From contig JAGLOS010000005.1 in NCBI GenBank assembly GCA_023137615.1, positions 1 to 34,737 of the forward strand: 34,737 bases of DNA, given 5' to 3'. The stretch's first letter is position 1, and the number at the start of each line of letters is the position of its first letter. The notes under the pieces are model-generated. The model had not been told where the DNA came from and did no database searches. It worked only from the letters and a program-made list of their open reading frames with translations. The position numbers and the translations under genes are program-made. This document shows positions 8,144-15,831 of this stretch, piece after piece. Source of the DNA: Minisyncoccota bacterium. GTDB taxonomy: Bacteria > Patescibacteriota > Minisyncoccia > Phycocordibacterales > JAGLOS01.

Positions 8144-8545
8144 GGGGATGATCGGCCTAGATAGTTGAGATTTCTTTGTTTTGTGCAAAGTCGAGCAAGT
8201 TACCATATAACTCGTAAATAGGTATTGGTAAAACTTAAGTGCTAAATCACTTAAAACTGCAATTCTTTCACCTTTTCAGGCAAAAGACCTTGCAATGGCT
8301 GTAGCGTAACCGCTCGCCTCACCCAATCTTCTGATGTCTGATAACGGAGTACGGGTGTTATATTTTTCAGGCTCGAGCGCTGCAATTCCGCAATGCAGAC
8401 TTTAAATGTAGCGGATCGATTGAATATGGTTTTGTTTGTTTAATACATATTTAATTTAAATTGCGAAAGCAAATGAAACAAACTATACTTTGTAGACTCA
8501 ATCCAAAACCTCATCTACACGCGAGTTCGATTCTCGCCATCTCCA
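8144..8545 (+). ncRNA. ssrA: Transfer-messenger RNA (tmRNA)
   Basis: tmRNA rescues ribosomes stalled on broken messages. The ends form the tRNA-like domain: 5' GGGGATG pairs with 3' CATCTCC (8538-8544, one G-U pair) with discriminator A at 8545, preceded by a T arm GCGAG TTCGATT CTCGC. Downstream of the 5' end are a CGAG/CTCG and GTTA/TAAC pairing that could be the first pseudoknot, then a TTAAGTG/CACTTAA hairpin, then the tag reading frame. The 402-nt length, the position after smpB and the strong terminator after it all fit. CCA is not encoded. Pseudoknot boundaries were not modelled. Confidence 0.92.
8259..8309 (+). other. tmRNA proteolysis-tag reading frame
   Basis: From a GCA resume codon after AAAACT, the frame encodes AILSPFQAKDLAMAVA and stops at TAA (8307-8309), a 16-residue tag. 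The hydrophobic end MAVA fits a ClpXP/FtsH degron, although the common ending is ALAA or similar. The end of the tag is clear; the resume codon is inferred from position and context. Confidence 0.6.
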
Positions 8546-8556
8546 CAAAAAACATT

Positions 8557-8585
8557 AGCGCTCGAAAGAGCGCTTTTTGTTTTTC
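8557..8585 (+). terminator. Rho-independent terminator of ssrA
   Basis: AGCGCTC-GAAA-GAGCGCT is followed by TTTTTGTTTTT, a perfect 7-bp stem with a tetraloop, 11 nt after the tmRNA 3' end. Confidence 0.9.
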
Positions 8586-8660
8586 CAGTGGAGTTTTAAT
8601 AGACTTTGCTCGAACTTACTTCGAGTCAAAGACCGACTAACCGTCCGCGCCGGCAGAACT

Positions 8661-8737
8661 CCTTACAGGAACTGTACGCCTTGTGCCTTTTTTCTTTCGC
8701 TTCGCTCATAAAATAACTAACAAAGTTTTGCGGAAGC
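8661..8737 (+). repeat. 77-nt dispersed repeat, copy 2
   Basis: This is the second copy of the element at 4665-4741. It begins CCTTACAGGAACTGT, has CTTTCGCTTCGCTCA in the middle, and ends CGGAAGC. Apart from this element and a hairpin at about 8602-8628, nothing gene-like is seen between the tmRNA terminator and the nuclease; the short frames there show no recognisable protein. Confidence 0.6.
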
Positions 8738-8837
8738 CCCTTTGCGGTATTAGTGTTTTTACGTCCGACAAAAATAATTTTTCTTTTTTTCAGACTATGA
8801 TTATATTTTAAATTGTTTTTACCCACATCTTATCCAC

Positions 8838-9656
8838 CTACGGCAAACTCTCACATGCTTCCCCGTCACCATCGCGATCTAAACGATGAATATCATTACT
8901 TACTCCCCCACAAAATTCATATACCTCTTGTGCTTCTGCGTGAGTTGAGAAATTACCACAATTATATGCGTTAAAACTACATACATACTCACCTGTATCA
9001 ATAACCACAACTTCCTCAACAGACTCGAGAGTAACTTCTACTATTTGAGTCTCCTCAGATTCGTCACAAACCCCAGCAGCCCACAGACCTTTTTCAGCAC
9101 TCCGTGCAAACAGCTCCGCCTCTTTAAATTCAGCTTGGTATTTATATGGAGTATTATATGTATACTCATACGCGTATCCCTCCTCTATCATGTACTCGTT
9201 GAAAAACAAACCGTCTTCAAGATATACATAAGCAAGCAGTCGATCATATTTATCTAGTTCACCTTGCGTTGAGTCTTGTTCAATTCTTACAGACTTCCCA
9301 GTAAGTAATTCTTTCGCTTTGTTTGATGCCTCCACACCAAAACACTCAACCGGTTTGCGAGGATCAACGGTCTCCGGTGTATCAATTCCAATAAGACGCA
9401 AAGTTACCTTTTTACCATTCATATTTACAGCAAGGGTATCCCCGTCAACAACTTTTATTACAGCGTAATATGTTTCTTGGTCTTCATGGTTTTCTTCATC
9501 TTTTTTCTCTAGAGAAGCTGCTGCTATCCCTGACAAATTAGAATTCACTTCAAAAGTATTTTGTTCTATAGGATCTGCAAGACCAATAACGAAAAGAAAT
9601 ACAAAAAAACCACCAATTCCATAGAGAACTTTTTTCACATTAGAGGAAAACTTCAT
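8838..9656 (-). CDS. Secreted or membrane-anchored thermonuclease with Excalibur domain
   Basis: A staphylococcal-nuclease-type enzyme probably cuts extracellular nucleic acid, which may feed nucleotide scavenging in a cell with reduced biosynthesis. Residues 8-27 form an N-terminal hydrophobic signal or anchor. The nuclease domain (about 62-200) shows KVVDGDTL, RLIGIDTPE (Arg87, Asp92) and DKYDRLLAYV, which carry the expected calcium-binding and catalytic residues. The last 50 residues are an Excalibur domain with two cysteine pairs and DRDGDGEACE, a calcium-binding loop. The gene has its own promoter and lies downstream of a DEAD-box helicase gene. Confidence 0.9.
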   Translation of the reverse strand: MKFSSNVKKVLYGIGGFFVFLFVIGLADPIEQNTFEVNSNLSGIAAASLEKKDEENHEDQETYYAVIKVVDGDTLAVNMNGKKVTLRLIGIDTPETVDPRKPVECFGVEASNKAKELLTGKSVRIEQDSTQGELDKYDRLLAYVYLEDGLFFNEYMIEEGYAYEYTYNTPYKYQAEFKEAELFARSAEKGLWAAGVCDESEETQIVEVTLESVEEVVVIDTGEYVCSFNAYNCGNFSTHAEAQEVYEFCGGVSNDIHRLDRDGDGEACESLP

Positions 9657-9662
9657 TCTTGA

Positions 9663-9668
9663 ATTATA
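9663..9668 (-). promoter_or_regulatory. -10 box of the thermonuclease gene
   Basis: A perfect TATAAT on the minus strand lies 6 nt before the start ATG at 9656, predicting a leaderless mRNA. Confidence 0.55.
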
Positions 9669-9671
9669 TCA

Positions 9672-9698
9672 AAAAAACCGGCTCCCGCCGGTTTTTTC
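9672..9698 (-). terminator. Terminator of the DEAD-box helicase gene
   Basis: AAAAAACCGG-CGGGAG-CCGGTTTTTT on the minus strand lies 20 nt after the helicase stop. It is nearly symmetric, so it could also work in reverse. Confidence 0.85.
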
Positions 9699-9717
9699 TT
9701 TCCATTTTAAATTATCC

Positions 9718-11025
9718 TTACCCCACAAACGTCAATGCCTTTCCTGACTTTTCTCCTCGACCTGTTCGACCGATGCGGTGAACGTAATCATCATACGATT
9801 CAGGGAGATCATAATTGATCACATGTGTTACATTGTTGATGTCCAGTCCTCGAGCCGCAACATCCGTTGCGATAAGCGCGGTTACTTCCCCATCCTTGAA
9901 ACGCTTCAATGCCCGTTGTCTTTGTCCATGAGATTTATTGCCATGAATAGATTCCGTTTTTATGTTTTGTCTGTTTAACGATTTTGACAATTTCTCTACA
10001 CCGTGTTTTGTTCGTCCAAAAACCATAACTCTTGAAAAATCCTTTTGTATCAAATGCTCGACAAGGATATCAATTTTGTCGCGACCGTTAATACGGACTA
10101 CGTCCTGATCAATGTTCTTGGATGTATCTTGTGTTTTTACCGACACCTTTACAGGGTCATTCAAGAAGTCTGAAACGATCGCTTCAATCTCTCTCGGCAT
10201 CGTCGCTGAGAAACATAGAGTATGACGTTTCTTTGGTACACTCTCCAATATGAAACGCATATCATTGACGAACCCCATGTCAAGCATACGATCTGCTTCG
10301 TCAAGCACTACCGATTGCACACCTCCCAGTTTAAGCTTTCCTCTTTTTATAAGGTCGATCACTCGCCCCGGAGTTCCTATAACAATGTGATTATAATTCT
10401 TGAGTTTTCGTATTTGAGGTGTGATCGGAGTACCTCCGACACATACAACGGAAGCAAGATTCATCCCTCTTGAAAAAGTACGGAACTCTTCTTCGATCTG
10501 CAATGCAAGTTCACGAGTCGGTGTTAGTACAAGGATTTGTCCCGCTTTATTTGCATATACACCGTGAATGAGCGGAATAAGAAATGCCGCGGTTTTCCCT
10601 GTACCTGTGTTTGCAAGTCCTACAACATCTTTTCCTTCGAGAATACATGGAATTACTTCATCCTGAATGGCAGTTGGTTTTGTATATCCTTTACGTTCCA
10701 GATTTTTCTTTATGGAAATATCAACAGCAAAATCTGCAAAAGAGTGCTTCGGTACAAAAGGAGCTTCTTCAACAAATGTAGCTTTGTTGATGAAAGAATT
10801 GATGTTATACGAAGGTTGTTTTCGTCTATTGTTGTTACCACCTCTTGACCCACCTCTAAAAGACTTTCTTCCTGATGCTCGAGAAAAACCGCCGCTTCCC
10901 TGTGGTTTACTTCCCCCGCGTTTCTTGGTTCGTTTTGCTCTGCGAGAGACAGATGAGCTGTTCGTACGAGACGAACCTGAACCGGAAGCACTTCTGCGCT
11001 TCGATGTAAATGATTTTTTATTCAT
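9718..11025 (-). CDS. DEAD-box ATP-dependent RNA helicase (RhlE/CsdA-like)
   Basis: DEAD-box helicases unwind short RNA duplexes in ribosome assembly and RNA decay. The first 75 or so residues are a disordered tail rich in Ser, Arg, Lys and Gly (RGGSRGGNNNRRK), an RNA-binding style of extension. The core has the Q motif (about FADFAVDISIKKNLERKGYTKPTAIQ), motif I ANTGTGKT, motif II DEAD, motif III SAT and motif VI HRIGRTGR. The protein stops only about ten residues after motif VI, so it lacks the usual C-terminal tail. The upstream region has two strong hairpins, as in cold-inducible helicase leaders. The subfamily is uncertain. Confidence 0.92.
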   Translation of the reverse strand: MNKKSFTSKRRSASGSGSSRTNSSSVSRRAKRTKKRGGSKPQGSGGFSRASGRKSFRGGSRGGNNNRRKQPSYNINSFINKATFVEEAPFVPKHSFADFAVDISIKKNLERKGYTKPTAIQDEVIPCILEGKDVVGLANTGTGKTAAFLIPLIHGVYANKAGQILVLTPTRELALQIEEEFRTFSRGMNLASVVCVGGTPITPQIRKLKNYNHIVIGTPGRVIDLIKRGKLKLGGVQSVVLDEADRMLDMGFVNDMRFILESVPKKRHTLCFSATMPREIEAIVSDFLNDPVKVSVKTQDTSKNIDQDVVRINGRDKIDILVEHLIQKDFSRVMVFGRTKHGVEKLSKSLNRQNIKTESIHGNKSHGQRQRALKRFKDGEVTALIATDVAARGLDINNVTHVINYDLPESYDDYVHRIGRTGRGEKSGKALTFVG

Positions 11026-11035
11026 ATATAATTAA

Positions 11036-11083
11036 CCACGACAATGCGTGGCGATAAGTATTAAGACCTCGCTAAAGAGGTCT
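11036..11083 (-). promoter_or_regulatory. Two hairpins in the helicase 5' leader
   Basis: On the minus strand AGACCTC-TTTAGC-GAGGTCT (11083-11064) is followed by CCACG-CATTGT-CGTGG (11051-11036), ending 10 nt before the helicase ATG. They could form a structured leader able to control translation, since there is no competing Shine-Dalgarno site. Confidence 0.45.
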
Positions 11084-11184
11084 ATAGAGTATGTATTACA
11101 TGCTCTGTTCTACAAGAGATTGACATCTTCAATTAGGTTTACACATACTGCCACATAAACTAAAAAAAGTCAACCTTCTGTATC

Positions 11185-11203
11185 CGCAAGGTCGGACCTT
11201 GCG
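11185..11203. repeat. 19-nt perfect palindrome
   Basis: CGCAAGGTCGGACCTTGCG forms two 9-bp arms around one central base, in the spacer between the helicase and the small acidic protein. It has no flanking T-tract. It looks like a small mobile or dispersed palindromic unit. Confidence 0.5.
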
Positions 11204-11224
11204 AAACCACATTGTTAAAGACCA

Positions 11225-11257
11225 AACAAAAAACCCCGAATTGTCGGGGTTTTTTGT
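11225..11257 (-). terminator. Terminator of the small acidic membrane protein gene
   Basis: AAAAAACCCCGA-CAA-TTCGGGGTTTTTTG on the minus strand, 19 nt after the stop. Strong stem and T-tract, symmetric enough to be bidirectional. Confidence 0.9.
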
Positions 11258-11275
11258 TTGTATATTTTTCTATTT

Positions 11276-11557
11276 TTACTGTTTTGTATCCCCTACCACA
11301 TCCTCATCAGAAACTTCTTCGTCGTCTGTTTCGTCAGCAACAACTTCTTCTGTTGCTTCTTCGTCGAGACCTTCTTCAGCTTCAACACCGTCAACTCCTT
11401 CAACAGAGTCTTCGGTTCCTGCAGCTGTTTCGTCTGTTGCTCCTGTTGTTGTGTCATTGTCAACAGGCATATTCTCTGCAGAATCATTACCTCCCAAGAG
11501 GAAATATCCTCCAATAAGAACAACGATCAAAACAACGATAATACTGGTTTTATTCAT
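11276..11557 (-). CDS. Small membrane-anchored acidic protein
   Basis: I do not recognise a family. The 93 residues comprise one hydrophobic segment (about 5-22, IIVVLIVVLIGGYFLLGG) and a long tail made almost entirely of Glu, Asp, Thr, Val and Ala, probably disordered and strongly negative. The N-terminal orientation suggests a signal anchor with the acidic tail outside the membrane. A -10-like TAATAAT ends 8 nt before the ATG and a terminator follows the stop, so it appears to be a real monocistronic gene. Confidence 0.7.
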   Translation of the reverse strand: MNKTSIIVVLIVVLIGGYFLLGGNDSAENMPVDNDTTTGATDETAAGTEDSVEGVDGVEAEEGLDEEATEEVVADETDDEEVSDEDVVGDTKQ

Positions 11558-11671
11558 ACTCTAAATTATTATTAAACTTTATAATCAACTCGTGGATACC
11601 CAATAAATGATATACACTCTCATAAAATACCATACTCTGTACAGAAGCGCCAGTGGAACAATATCCACACC

Positions 11672-11797
11672 TTATTTTTCTCCATTCTTTTGAGGTTTGT
11701 GCGGCAGATCTTTCGGAGTCATATCATTTAGCAATGTTCTGAGTACTTTTGTCTGGATCTCTCGACATATACTACATTGTACACAATGTTCAAACAT
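11672..11797 (-). CDS. Possible 41-residue Cys-rich small protein
   Basis: The frame begins MFEHCVQCSICREIQTKV and ends with a hydrophilic tail PHKPQKNGEK. It contains His4 and Cys5, Cys8 and Cys11 (C-x2-C-x2-C), which could bind a metal, then an amphipathic helix-like stretch. An in-frame stop lies seven codons upstream, so the ATG is the natural start. It lies in an otherwise empty 390-bp gap upstream of the small acidic protein on the same strand. No family is recognised, and chance cannot be excluded at this length. Confidence 0.4.
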   Translation of the reverse strand: MFEHCVQCSICREIQTKVLRTLLNDMTPKDLPHKPQKNGEK

Positions 11798-11934
11798 GGC
11801 AGTCGTCTCTGACAGTCACATTTTCTGTGTCTTCTCTTCTCCTATTAAATTTTTATGTTCTTTTACAATATATAGCGTATTACGACATGTCTTTTGGTCA
11901 ACCGTGCCACTTATCTACACGATACAAGCATGAT

Positions 11935-11940
11935 ATAATT
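11935..11940 (+). promoter_or_regulatory. -10 box of the carboxypeptidase gene
   Basis: A perfect TATAAT ends 9 nt before the ATG at 11950. It supports that start over the long upstream extension of the same frame and predicts a leaderless mRNA. Confidence 0.6.
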
Positions 11941-11949
11941 GCTCATAAC

Positions 11950-12924
11950 ATGGAAGAACAAAAAAAGAGACCCCTTACATACTTTCTCCCCTTTATCGCA
12001 CTTTGGACCATACCGGTTTTGGTCATTGTTCTCGGATATTTCATATATGACGGATACCAGTATAAAAAAGAACAAGCTGTCCACTATATCGCACTTGAAG
12101 AAAAATTTGAAGCTCAATTGCTTTTGCAGTCACAGCTTCTTGCAAGCTCCACCAAAGCATTGAGCGATTCGATCGGTATAATTGAAGAAAACCTTTCTCT
12201 TACCAAAAGCGAAAGCTTGGCACTTTCTAATGCGCTGGAAGATGCGCTTAACGCGGAAAAACAAAAACTCGCCTCTCTTCAGAAAGAAACTGCAAATTTA
12301 GGCGGCGCTGTCGGGGACTTGGAAAAGCTTAGTGAAATAGACTCGGAGCTTCTTATGAAATATTCAAAGGTGTTTTTCCTCAATGAACACTATGTTCCAT
12401 CGAGTCTCTCAGAAATACTTAATAAATATCTCTATAGCGAACGAGAAACAAAATATTTTCACACCGGTGCGTTACCCCATCTTACCCAAATGATCGATGA
12501 CGCGCTCACACAAGGCAAAGTACTCTATGTAAGGTCAGCTTATCGCTCATTCAACGAACAAGATAATCTAAAAAGTCATTACACTGTTACATATGGAGAA
12601 AACACTGCTAACACTTTCTCAGCAGACCAAGGATATTCTGAACACCAGCTCGGTACCGCTGTTGATCTGATAACAACAGGATTTGAAGGAATACTTACAG
12701 AAGATTTTGATACTACCGATGAATATGTTTGGTTAAAAAACAATGCTCATAATTATGGATTTACGCTATCTTATCCCAAAACCAACGGATATTATGTATA
12801 TGAACCATGGCACTGGCGTTTTGTTGGTGTCGCTCTGGCAACAAAACTACATAATGAGAATATAAATTTCTACGACATGGACCAACGAATCATAGACGAA
12901 TATCTGATATCTATTTTTGACTAA
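11950..12924 (+). CDS. D-alanyl-D-alanine carboxypeptidase, VanY/DdcB family
   Basis: These zinc enzymes trim the terminal D-Ala from peptidoglycan stem peptides. The 324-residue protein has a short cytoplasmic tail, one TM anchor (about 11-33), a coiled-coil-like region (about 45-130, KLASLQKETANLG) and a catalytic domain. That domain carries SAYRS (196-200), SEHQLGTAVD (230-239, with zinc ligands His232 and Asp239) and EPWHWR (285-290, with Glu285 as probable base and His288 as zinc ligand). The start at 11950 is set by the promoter; the open frame runs 67 codons further upstream but those residues do not look conserved. It stands alone. Confidence 0.9.
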   Translation: MEEQKKRPLTYFLPFIALWTIPVLVIVLGYFIYDGYQYKKEQAVHYIALEEKFEAQLLLQSQLLASSTKALSDSIGIIEENLSLTKSESLALSNALEDALNAEKQKLASLQKETANLGGAVGDLEKLSEIDSELLMKYSKVFFLNEHYVPSSLSEILNKYLYSERETKYFHTGALPHLTQMIDDALTQGKVLYVRSAYRSFNEQDNLKSHYTVTYGENTANTFSADQGYSEHQLGTAVDLITTGFEGILTEDFDTTDEYVWLKNNAHNYGFTLSYPKTNGYYVYEPWHWRFVGVALATKLHNENINFYDMDQRIIDEYLISIFD

Positions 12925-12973
12925 CTCTTTTCAAAAAGTTAAAAAAGACACAATCACGTATAACTGAACGACC

Positions 12974-13002
12974 TTGCCAAAATACCATATACATGGCATA
13001 AT
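12974..13002 (+). promoter_or_regulatory. Promoter of the flavoprotein gene
   Basis: TTGCCA (12974-12979), a 17-nt spacer and CATAAT (12997-13002), 8 nt before the ATG at 13011. A good vegetative-type promoter with no leader. Confidence 0.6.
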
Positions 13003-13010
13003 GGCGCAAC

Positions 13011-14291
13011 ATGAAAAACTACTCCTACAAATACGACTGTATCGTCATCGGTGGCGGTCCATCAGGTATGATAGCAGCCGGACGAGCGGCAGAGCTTGGC
13101 GCCCATGTTTTACTTTTGGAAAAGAACAAACAGCTTGGTAAAAAGCTGCTTCTTACCGGAGGAGGACGATGCAACATCACCAATGCAATATTTGACGTAC
13201 GGGAATTCCTCAACTGCTTTCCTCAATCCAAAGAATTTCTCTTCTCCCCTTTTTCTAAATTTTCTGTCAAAGATACCTTTGATTTTTTTGAAAAACGAGG
13301 GCTTCCTTTAATTACTGAAGCGCAAAAACGAGTATTTCCAAAAACCGAAGACTCAAAAGACGTACTCCAAGTGCTCGAAAATTACATGAAACAAGGGAGA
13401 GTCGAAGTACGACGCAATATTAAAGTAACCTCTTTTAGAAAAAATGATAATGGCGCTATTGTGTCTATTAGAACCTCAAACGACGAAGAGATCCCCGCAC
13501 GCAACTTTATTCTTGCCACGGGAGGCAATGCAGCTCCAGAGACGGGTTCCACCGGCGACGGTCTTGAATTTCTTGAAAAACTTGATCACACCATAAGTAA
13601 ACCAAATCCAAATATCGTACCACTCAGATCTGACACAAAATGGGTGCATGCACTATCCGGTACAACGCTCTCGTTTATGACCATTCGTTTCAAACAAAAA
13701 GACAAAACGAGGGTCAAAAAAACCGGCAAAGTTCTCTTTACTCACTTCGGTCTTTCAGGACCACTTATCCTTAATTCCGCATATGAGGTCAAAAAGCTTC
13801 TTGAAAAAGGCAAAGTGGAAGCATCGATCGACATGTTCCCGGACACGGAAGAAAATGAACTTGATCGCAGGGTGTGGCGACTTTTTGAAAAGAACAAAAA
13901 CAAACAACTGAAAAATATTTTGCACGAAATACTCCAGAAGAATCTTGCTGAAGAATTTTTAAAATTTCCTGATATTGTGACACCGGATCGAGAAGTAAAC
14001 TCGATCACTAAAGTTGAGCGCAAAGCGCTCGTAAAGAAAATGAAGAATATGACATTGTCCATTATCGGCACAATGGGTTTTGACAGAGCTGTCATCACAG
14101 ATGGTGGAGTAATACTTGAGGAAGTAGCTTTTAAAAACATGAGTTCAAAGATCCACCCAAACCTCTACTTACTTGGAGACATTTTAAATATCAACCGCCC
14201 TTCCGGAGGATTCTCTCTTCAAATGTGCTGGACCACGGGCTGGGTAGCCGGAACAGACATTGGAGAAAAAAGCGCAGCAAAACACTCGTAA
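13011..14291 (+). CDS. NAD(P)/FAD-dependent oxidoreductase, BaiN/YhiN (HI0933) family
   Basis: The protein is a two-dinucleotide-binding-domain flavoprotein of unsettled physiological role. The 426-residue length fits the family. The N-terminus has the FAD-binding VIGGGPSGMIAAGRAAELG with the glycine motif at 14-19, then the family marker LGKKLLLTGGGRCNITNA. The middle holds ILATGGNAAPETGSTGDG, and the C-terminus ends with INRPSGGFSLQMCWTTGWVAG, the second FAD contact. It has its own promoter. Nothing nearby indicates a substrate. Confidence 0.92.
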   Translation: MKNYSYKYDCIVIGGGPSGMIAAGRAAELGAHVLLLEKNKQLGKKLLLTGGGRCNITNAIFDVREFLNCFPQSKEFLFSPFSKFSVKDTFDFFEKRGLPLITEAQKRVFPKTEDSKDVLQVLENYMKQGRVEVRRNIKVTSFRKNDNGAIVSIRTSNDEEIPARNFILATGGNAAPETGSTGDGLEFLEKLDHTISKPNPNIVPLRSDTKWVHALSGTTLSFMTIRFKQKDKTRVKKTGKVLFTHFGLSGPLILNSAYEVKKLLEKGKVEASIDMFPDTEENELDRRVWRLFEKNKNKQLKNILHEILQKNLAEEFLKFPDIVTPDREVNSITKVERKALVKKMKNMTLSIIGTMGFDRAVITDGGVILEEVAFKNMSSKIHPNLYLLGDILNINRPSGGFSLQMCWTTGWVAGTDIGEKSAAKHS

Positions 14292-14377
14292 CAAAAAACG
14301 CGGAGACAACACCTCCCAAGTCTTTGTATGCACAGATACATATTATTCTACGGTCGACCACTTCGACTAAAGCATGA

Positions 14378-14383
14378 TACAAT
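14378..14383 (+). promoter_or_regulatory. -10 box of the histidine kinase gene
   Basis: TACAAT ends 9 nt before a GTG start. The spacing matches the other leaderless genes here and supports GTG as the initiation codon. Confidence 0.5.
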
Positions 14384-14392
14384 AAATGTATT

Positions 14393-15313
14393 GTGAAAAA
14401 AGAAAATGGAAAATTTTCTTCTTTTTTAAGAAAAGCGATGTGGGTATTTGCCGGCATGTTCAGTGCAACATTATTTGTAGTGATTATCGGATACGGTGGA
14501 TATGCACTTGTCGACAACATCCCTTTGTTATGGTTGTACCTCATCCCCGTTATTCTGGGAATGTTACTATATCTCATAAGTTTTGGGATATTCAAAAAAC
14601 TTAGTCGCGTGGAGAAAGTTAAAAGCGAGTTCCTTACTGTTGCCGCCCACAACCTTCGCACACCACTGACGAAGATACAGTGGCTAGTTTCAGATGTTTC
14701 CGGAAAAATACAAGACCAGGAAACACTCATTCGTTTTAAAGAAATACAAAACTCATTAAAAGATCTCACCCAGATCGTAAACAGATTTTTAGAGATCTCT
14801 GAAGCGGGACAAACATCCGTTTACTTTAGTTATGCCTTTGAGACACAACATATTGAGTACGTGGTCTTGCAAGCAGTTTCAACACATAAGGTTGGGATCG
14901 AGCAAAAGAATCTGGCACTCACCACTCGCATTCGAGAGGGTCTCCCGGCTGTTCTTGCAGATAAAGAGCGCATACAACTTGTAATAAATATTCTTGTAGA
15001 AAATGCTATTATGTACAACGAACAAAATGGCTCAATAGACATCGAACTCTACGAAGAAAAAGGAGACATGATCACTTGCTCAATAAAGAGCACCGGGATC
15101 GGTATCGCGAAAGAAAATCTTCCAAAAATGTTTACCAAATTCTACAGAACTCAAGAAGCAATATCAAAAAATACCGACAGTATCGGGCTTGGGCTCTCTC
15201 TTGCAAAAGAGATTATTAAAAAACACGGCGGGAAGATACACGTTGAATCCGATGGAAAAGGGCTTGGCGCTCGATTCTGGTTTACCTTGCCCGTGGCACG
15301 AGAGAAAAAATAG
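14393..15313 (+). CDS. Sensor histidine kinase (orphan)
   Basis: A membrane sensor kinase autophosphorylates on His and passes phosphate to a response regulator. The 306 residues contain two TM helices (about 15-37 and 44-66) with almost no extracytoplasmic loop, so the signal is probably sensed within the membrane or cytoplasm. The H box is TVAAHNLRTPLTKIQW (phospho-His86), the N box LVENAIMYNEQNG, and the ATP lid STGIGIAKENLPKMF and SIGLGLSLAKEIIKKHGG. There is no response regulator gene in the window. Translation starts at GTG, and the start region fits the promoter spacing. Confidence 0.9.
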   Translation: MKKENGKFSSFLRKAMWVFAGMFSATLFVVIIGYGGYALVDNIPLLWLYLIPVILGMLLYLISFGIFKKLSRVEKVKSEFLTVAAHNLRTPLTKIQWLVSDVSGKIQDQETLIRFKEIQNSLKDLTQIVNRFLEISEAGQTSVYFSYAFETQHIEYVVLQAVSTHKVGIEQKNLALTTRIREGLPAVLADKERIQLVINILVENAIMYNEQNGSIDIELYEEKGDMITCSIKSTGIGIAKENLPKMFTKFYRTQEAISKNTDSIGLGLSLAKEIIKKHGGKIHVESDGKGLGARFWFTLPVAREKK

Positions 15314-15379
15314 GATTACCTTTTAATTGACCCATTAAAACCCCTCCAAAGGACCGGTGTTTTGTTGGATAATAAGTGC

Positions 15380-15409
15380 TTGACAAATAGGTATTTACTG
15401 TGGTATAAT
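15380..15409 (+). promoter_or_regulatory. Consensus sigma-70-type promoter
   Basis: TTGACA (15380-15385), an 18-nt spacer and TATAAT (15404-15409) preceded by TGTGG. This is the strongest promoter in the window. Transcription would start near 15416, giving a leader of about 42 nt before the ATG at 15458. Confidence 0.85.
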
Positions 15410-15457
15410 TAAAAAAGATTAAGTTGTTTGTTATTATTAATATTTTAAATAAAAAAT

Positions 15458-15667
15458 ATGATAAAAAATATTTTTATAGGCATTTTCTGTTTCTTGCTCG
15501 TCTTCCTCATGATATTCATGCTGGCAGAGGCATATGAAAAAGAGGAATGCGGAAGGATTTTTAGCCAACTGCAAGACAAGCAGAAAGATCCTTCATTATA
15601 TCCCGGTTTTCATCTTACTCCCCACATCAAATCGATGTGTCCTGAGATAGAGCACCAGCTCCAATAA
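15458..15667 (+). CDS. Small single-pass membrane protein, function unknown
   Basis: I do not recognise a family. The 69-residue protein has one hydrophobic helix (about 3-24, rich in Ile, Phe and Leu) and a 45-residue hydrophilic tail with two cysteines (KEECGRIF and SMCPEI). A consensus promoter and an intrinsic terminator bracket it exactly, so it is very likely a real, well-expressed monocistronic gene despite its size. The tail could face outward with its cysteines forming a disulfide. Confidence 0.7.
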   Translation: MIKNIFIGIFCFLLVFLMIFMLAEAYEKEECGRIFSQLQDKQKDPSLYPGFHLTPHIKSMCPEIEHQLQ

Positions 15668-15686
15668 ATCCTCTCAACCGAGAGGT

Positions 15687-15709
15687 AACCCCGCAATAGC
15701 GGGGTTTTT
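15687..15709 (+). terminator. Terminator after the small membrane protein
   Basis: ACCCCGC-AATA-GCGGGGTTTTTC forms a strong stem with a T-tract. A second hairpin, CCTCTC-AACC-GAGAGG (15670-15685), lies directly before it. Confidence 0.9.
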
Positions 15710-15732
15710 CTTTATCTTGAGTTTTAAAATCC

Positions 15733-15761
15733 TTGACTTTTCCGTATTTTTGAACTATTAT
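15733..15761 (+). promoter_or_regulatory. Promoter of the infC-rpmI-rplT operon
   Basis: TTGACT (15733-15738), a 17-nt spacer and TATTAT (15756-15761). Transcription would begin near 15768, leaving a leader of about 60 nt. Confidence 0.7.
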
Positions 15762-15772
15762 TTTGTACACAT

Positions 15773-15816
15773 CCGCTATAAAGCGGTTTTGGTTTTGTAT
15801 AAAATACAAAACCAAA
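15773..15816 (+). promoter_or_regulatory. Leader hairpins of the infC operon
   Basis: CCGCT-ATAA-AGCGG (15773-15786) is followed by TTTGGTTTTGTAT-AAA-ATACAAAACCAAA (15788-15816), a perfect 13-bp stem ending 12 nt before the infC start. This is where L20- or IF3-mediated control acts in other bacteria, although the sequence does not resemble a known L20 leader. A role in controlling translation is inferred. Confidence 0.55.
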
Positions 15817-15831
15817 TAAGAATACAACATT

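Noticed and set aside
8626-8826. Open frame of 66 codons on the minus strand before the nuclease gene
   Set aside because: Most of it is a translation of the 77-nt dispersed repeat. It has no start signal or recognisable domain.
11749-11949. N-terminal extension of the carboxypeptidase frame
   Set aside because: It contains the TATAAT promoter near its end and precedes a membrane anchor that should be N-terminal; the ATG at 11950 fits better.
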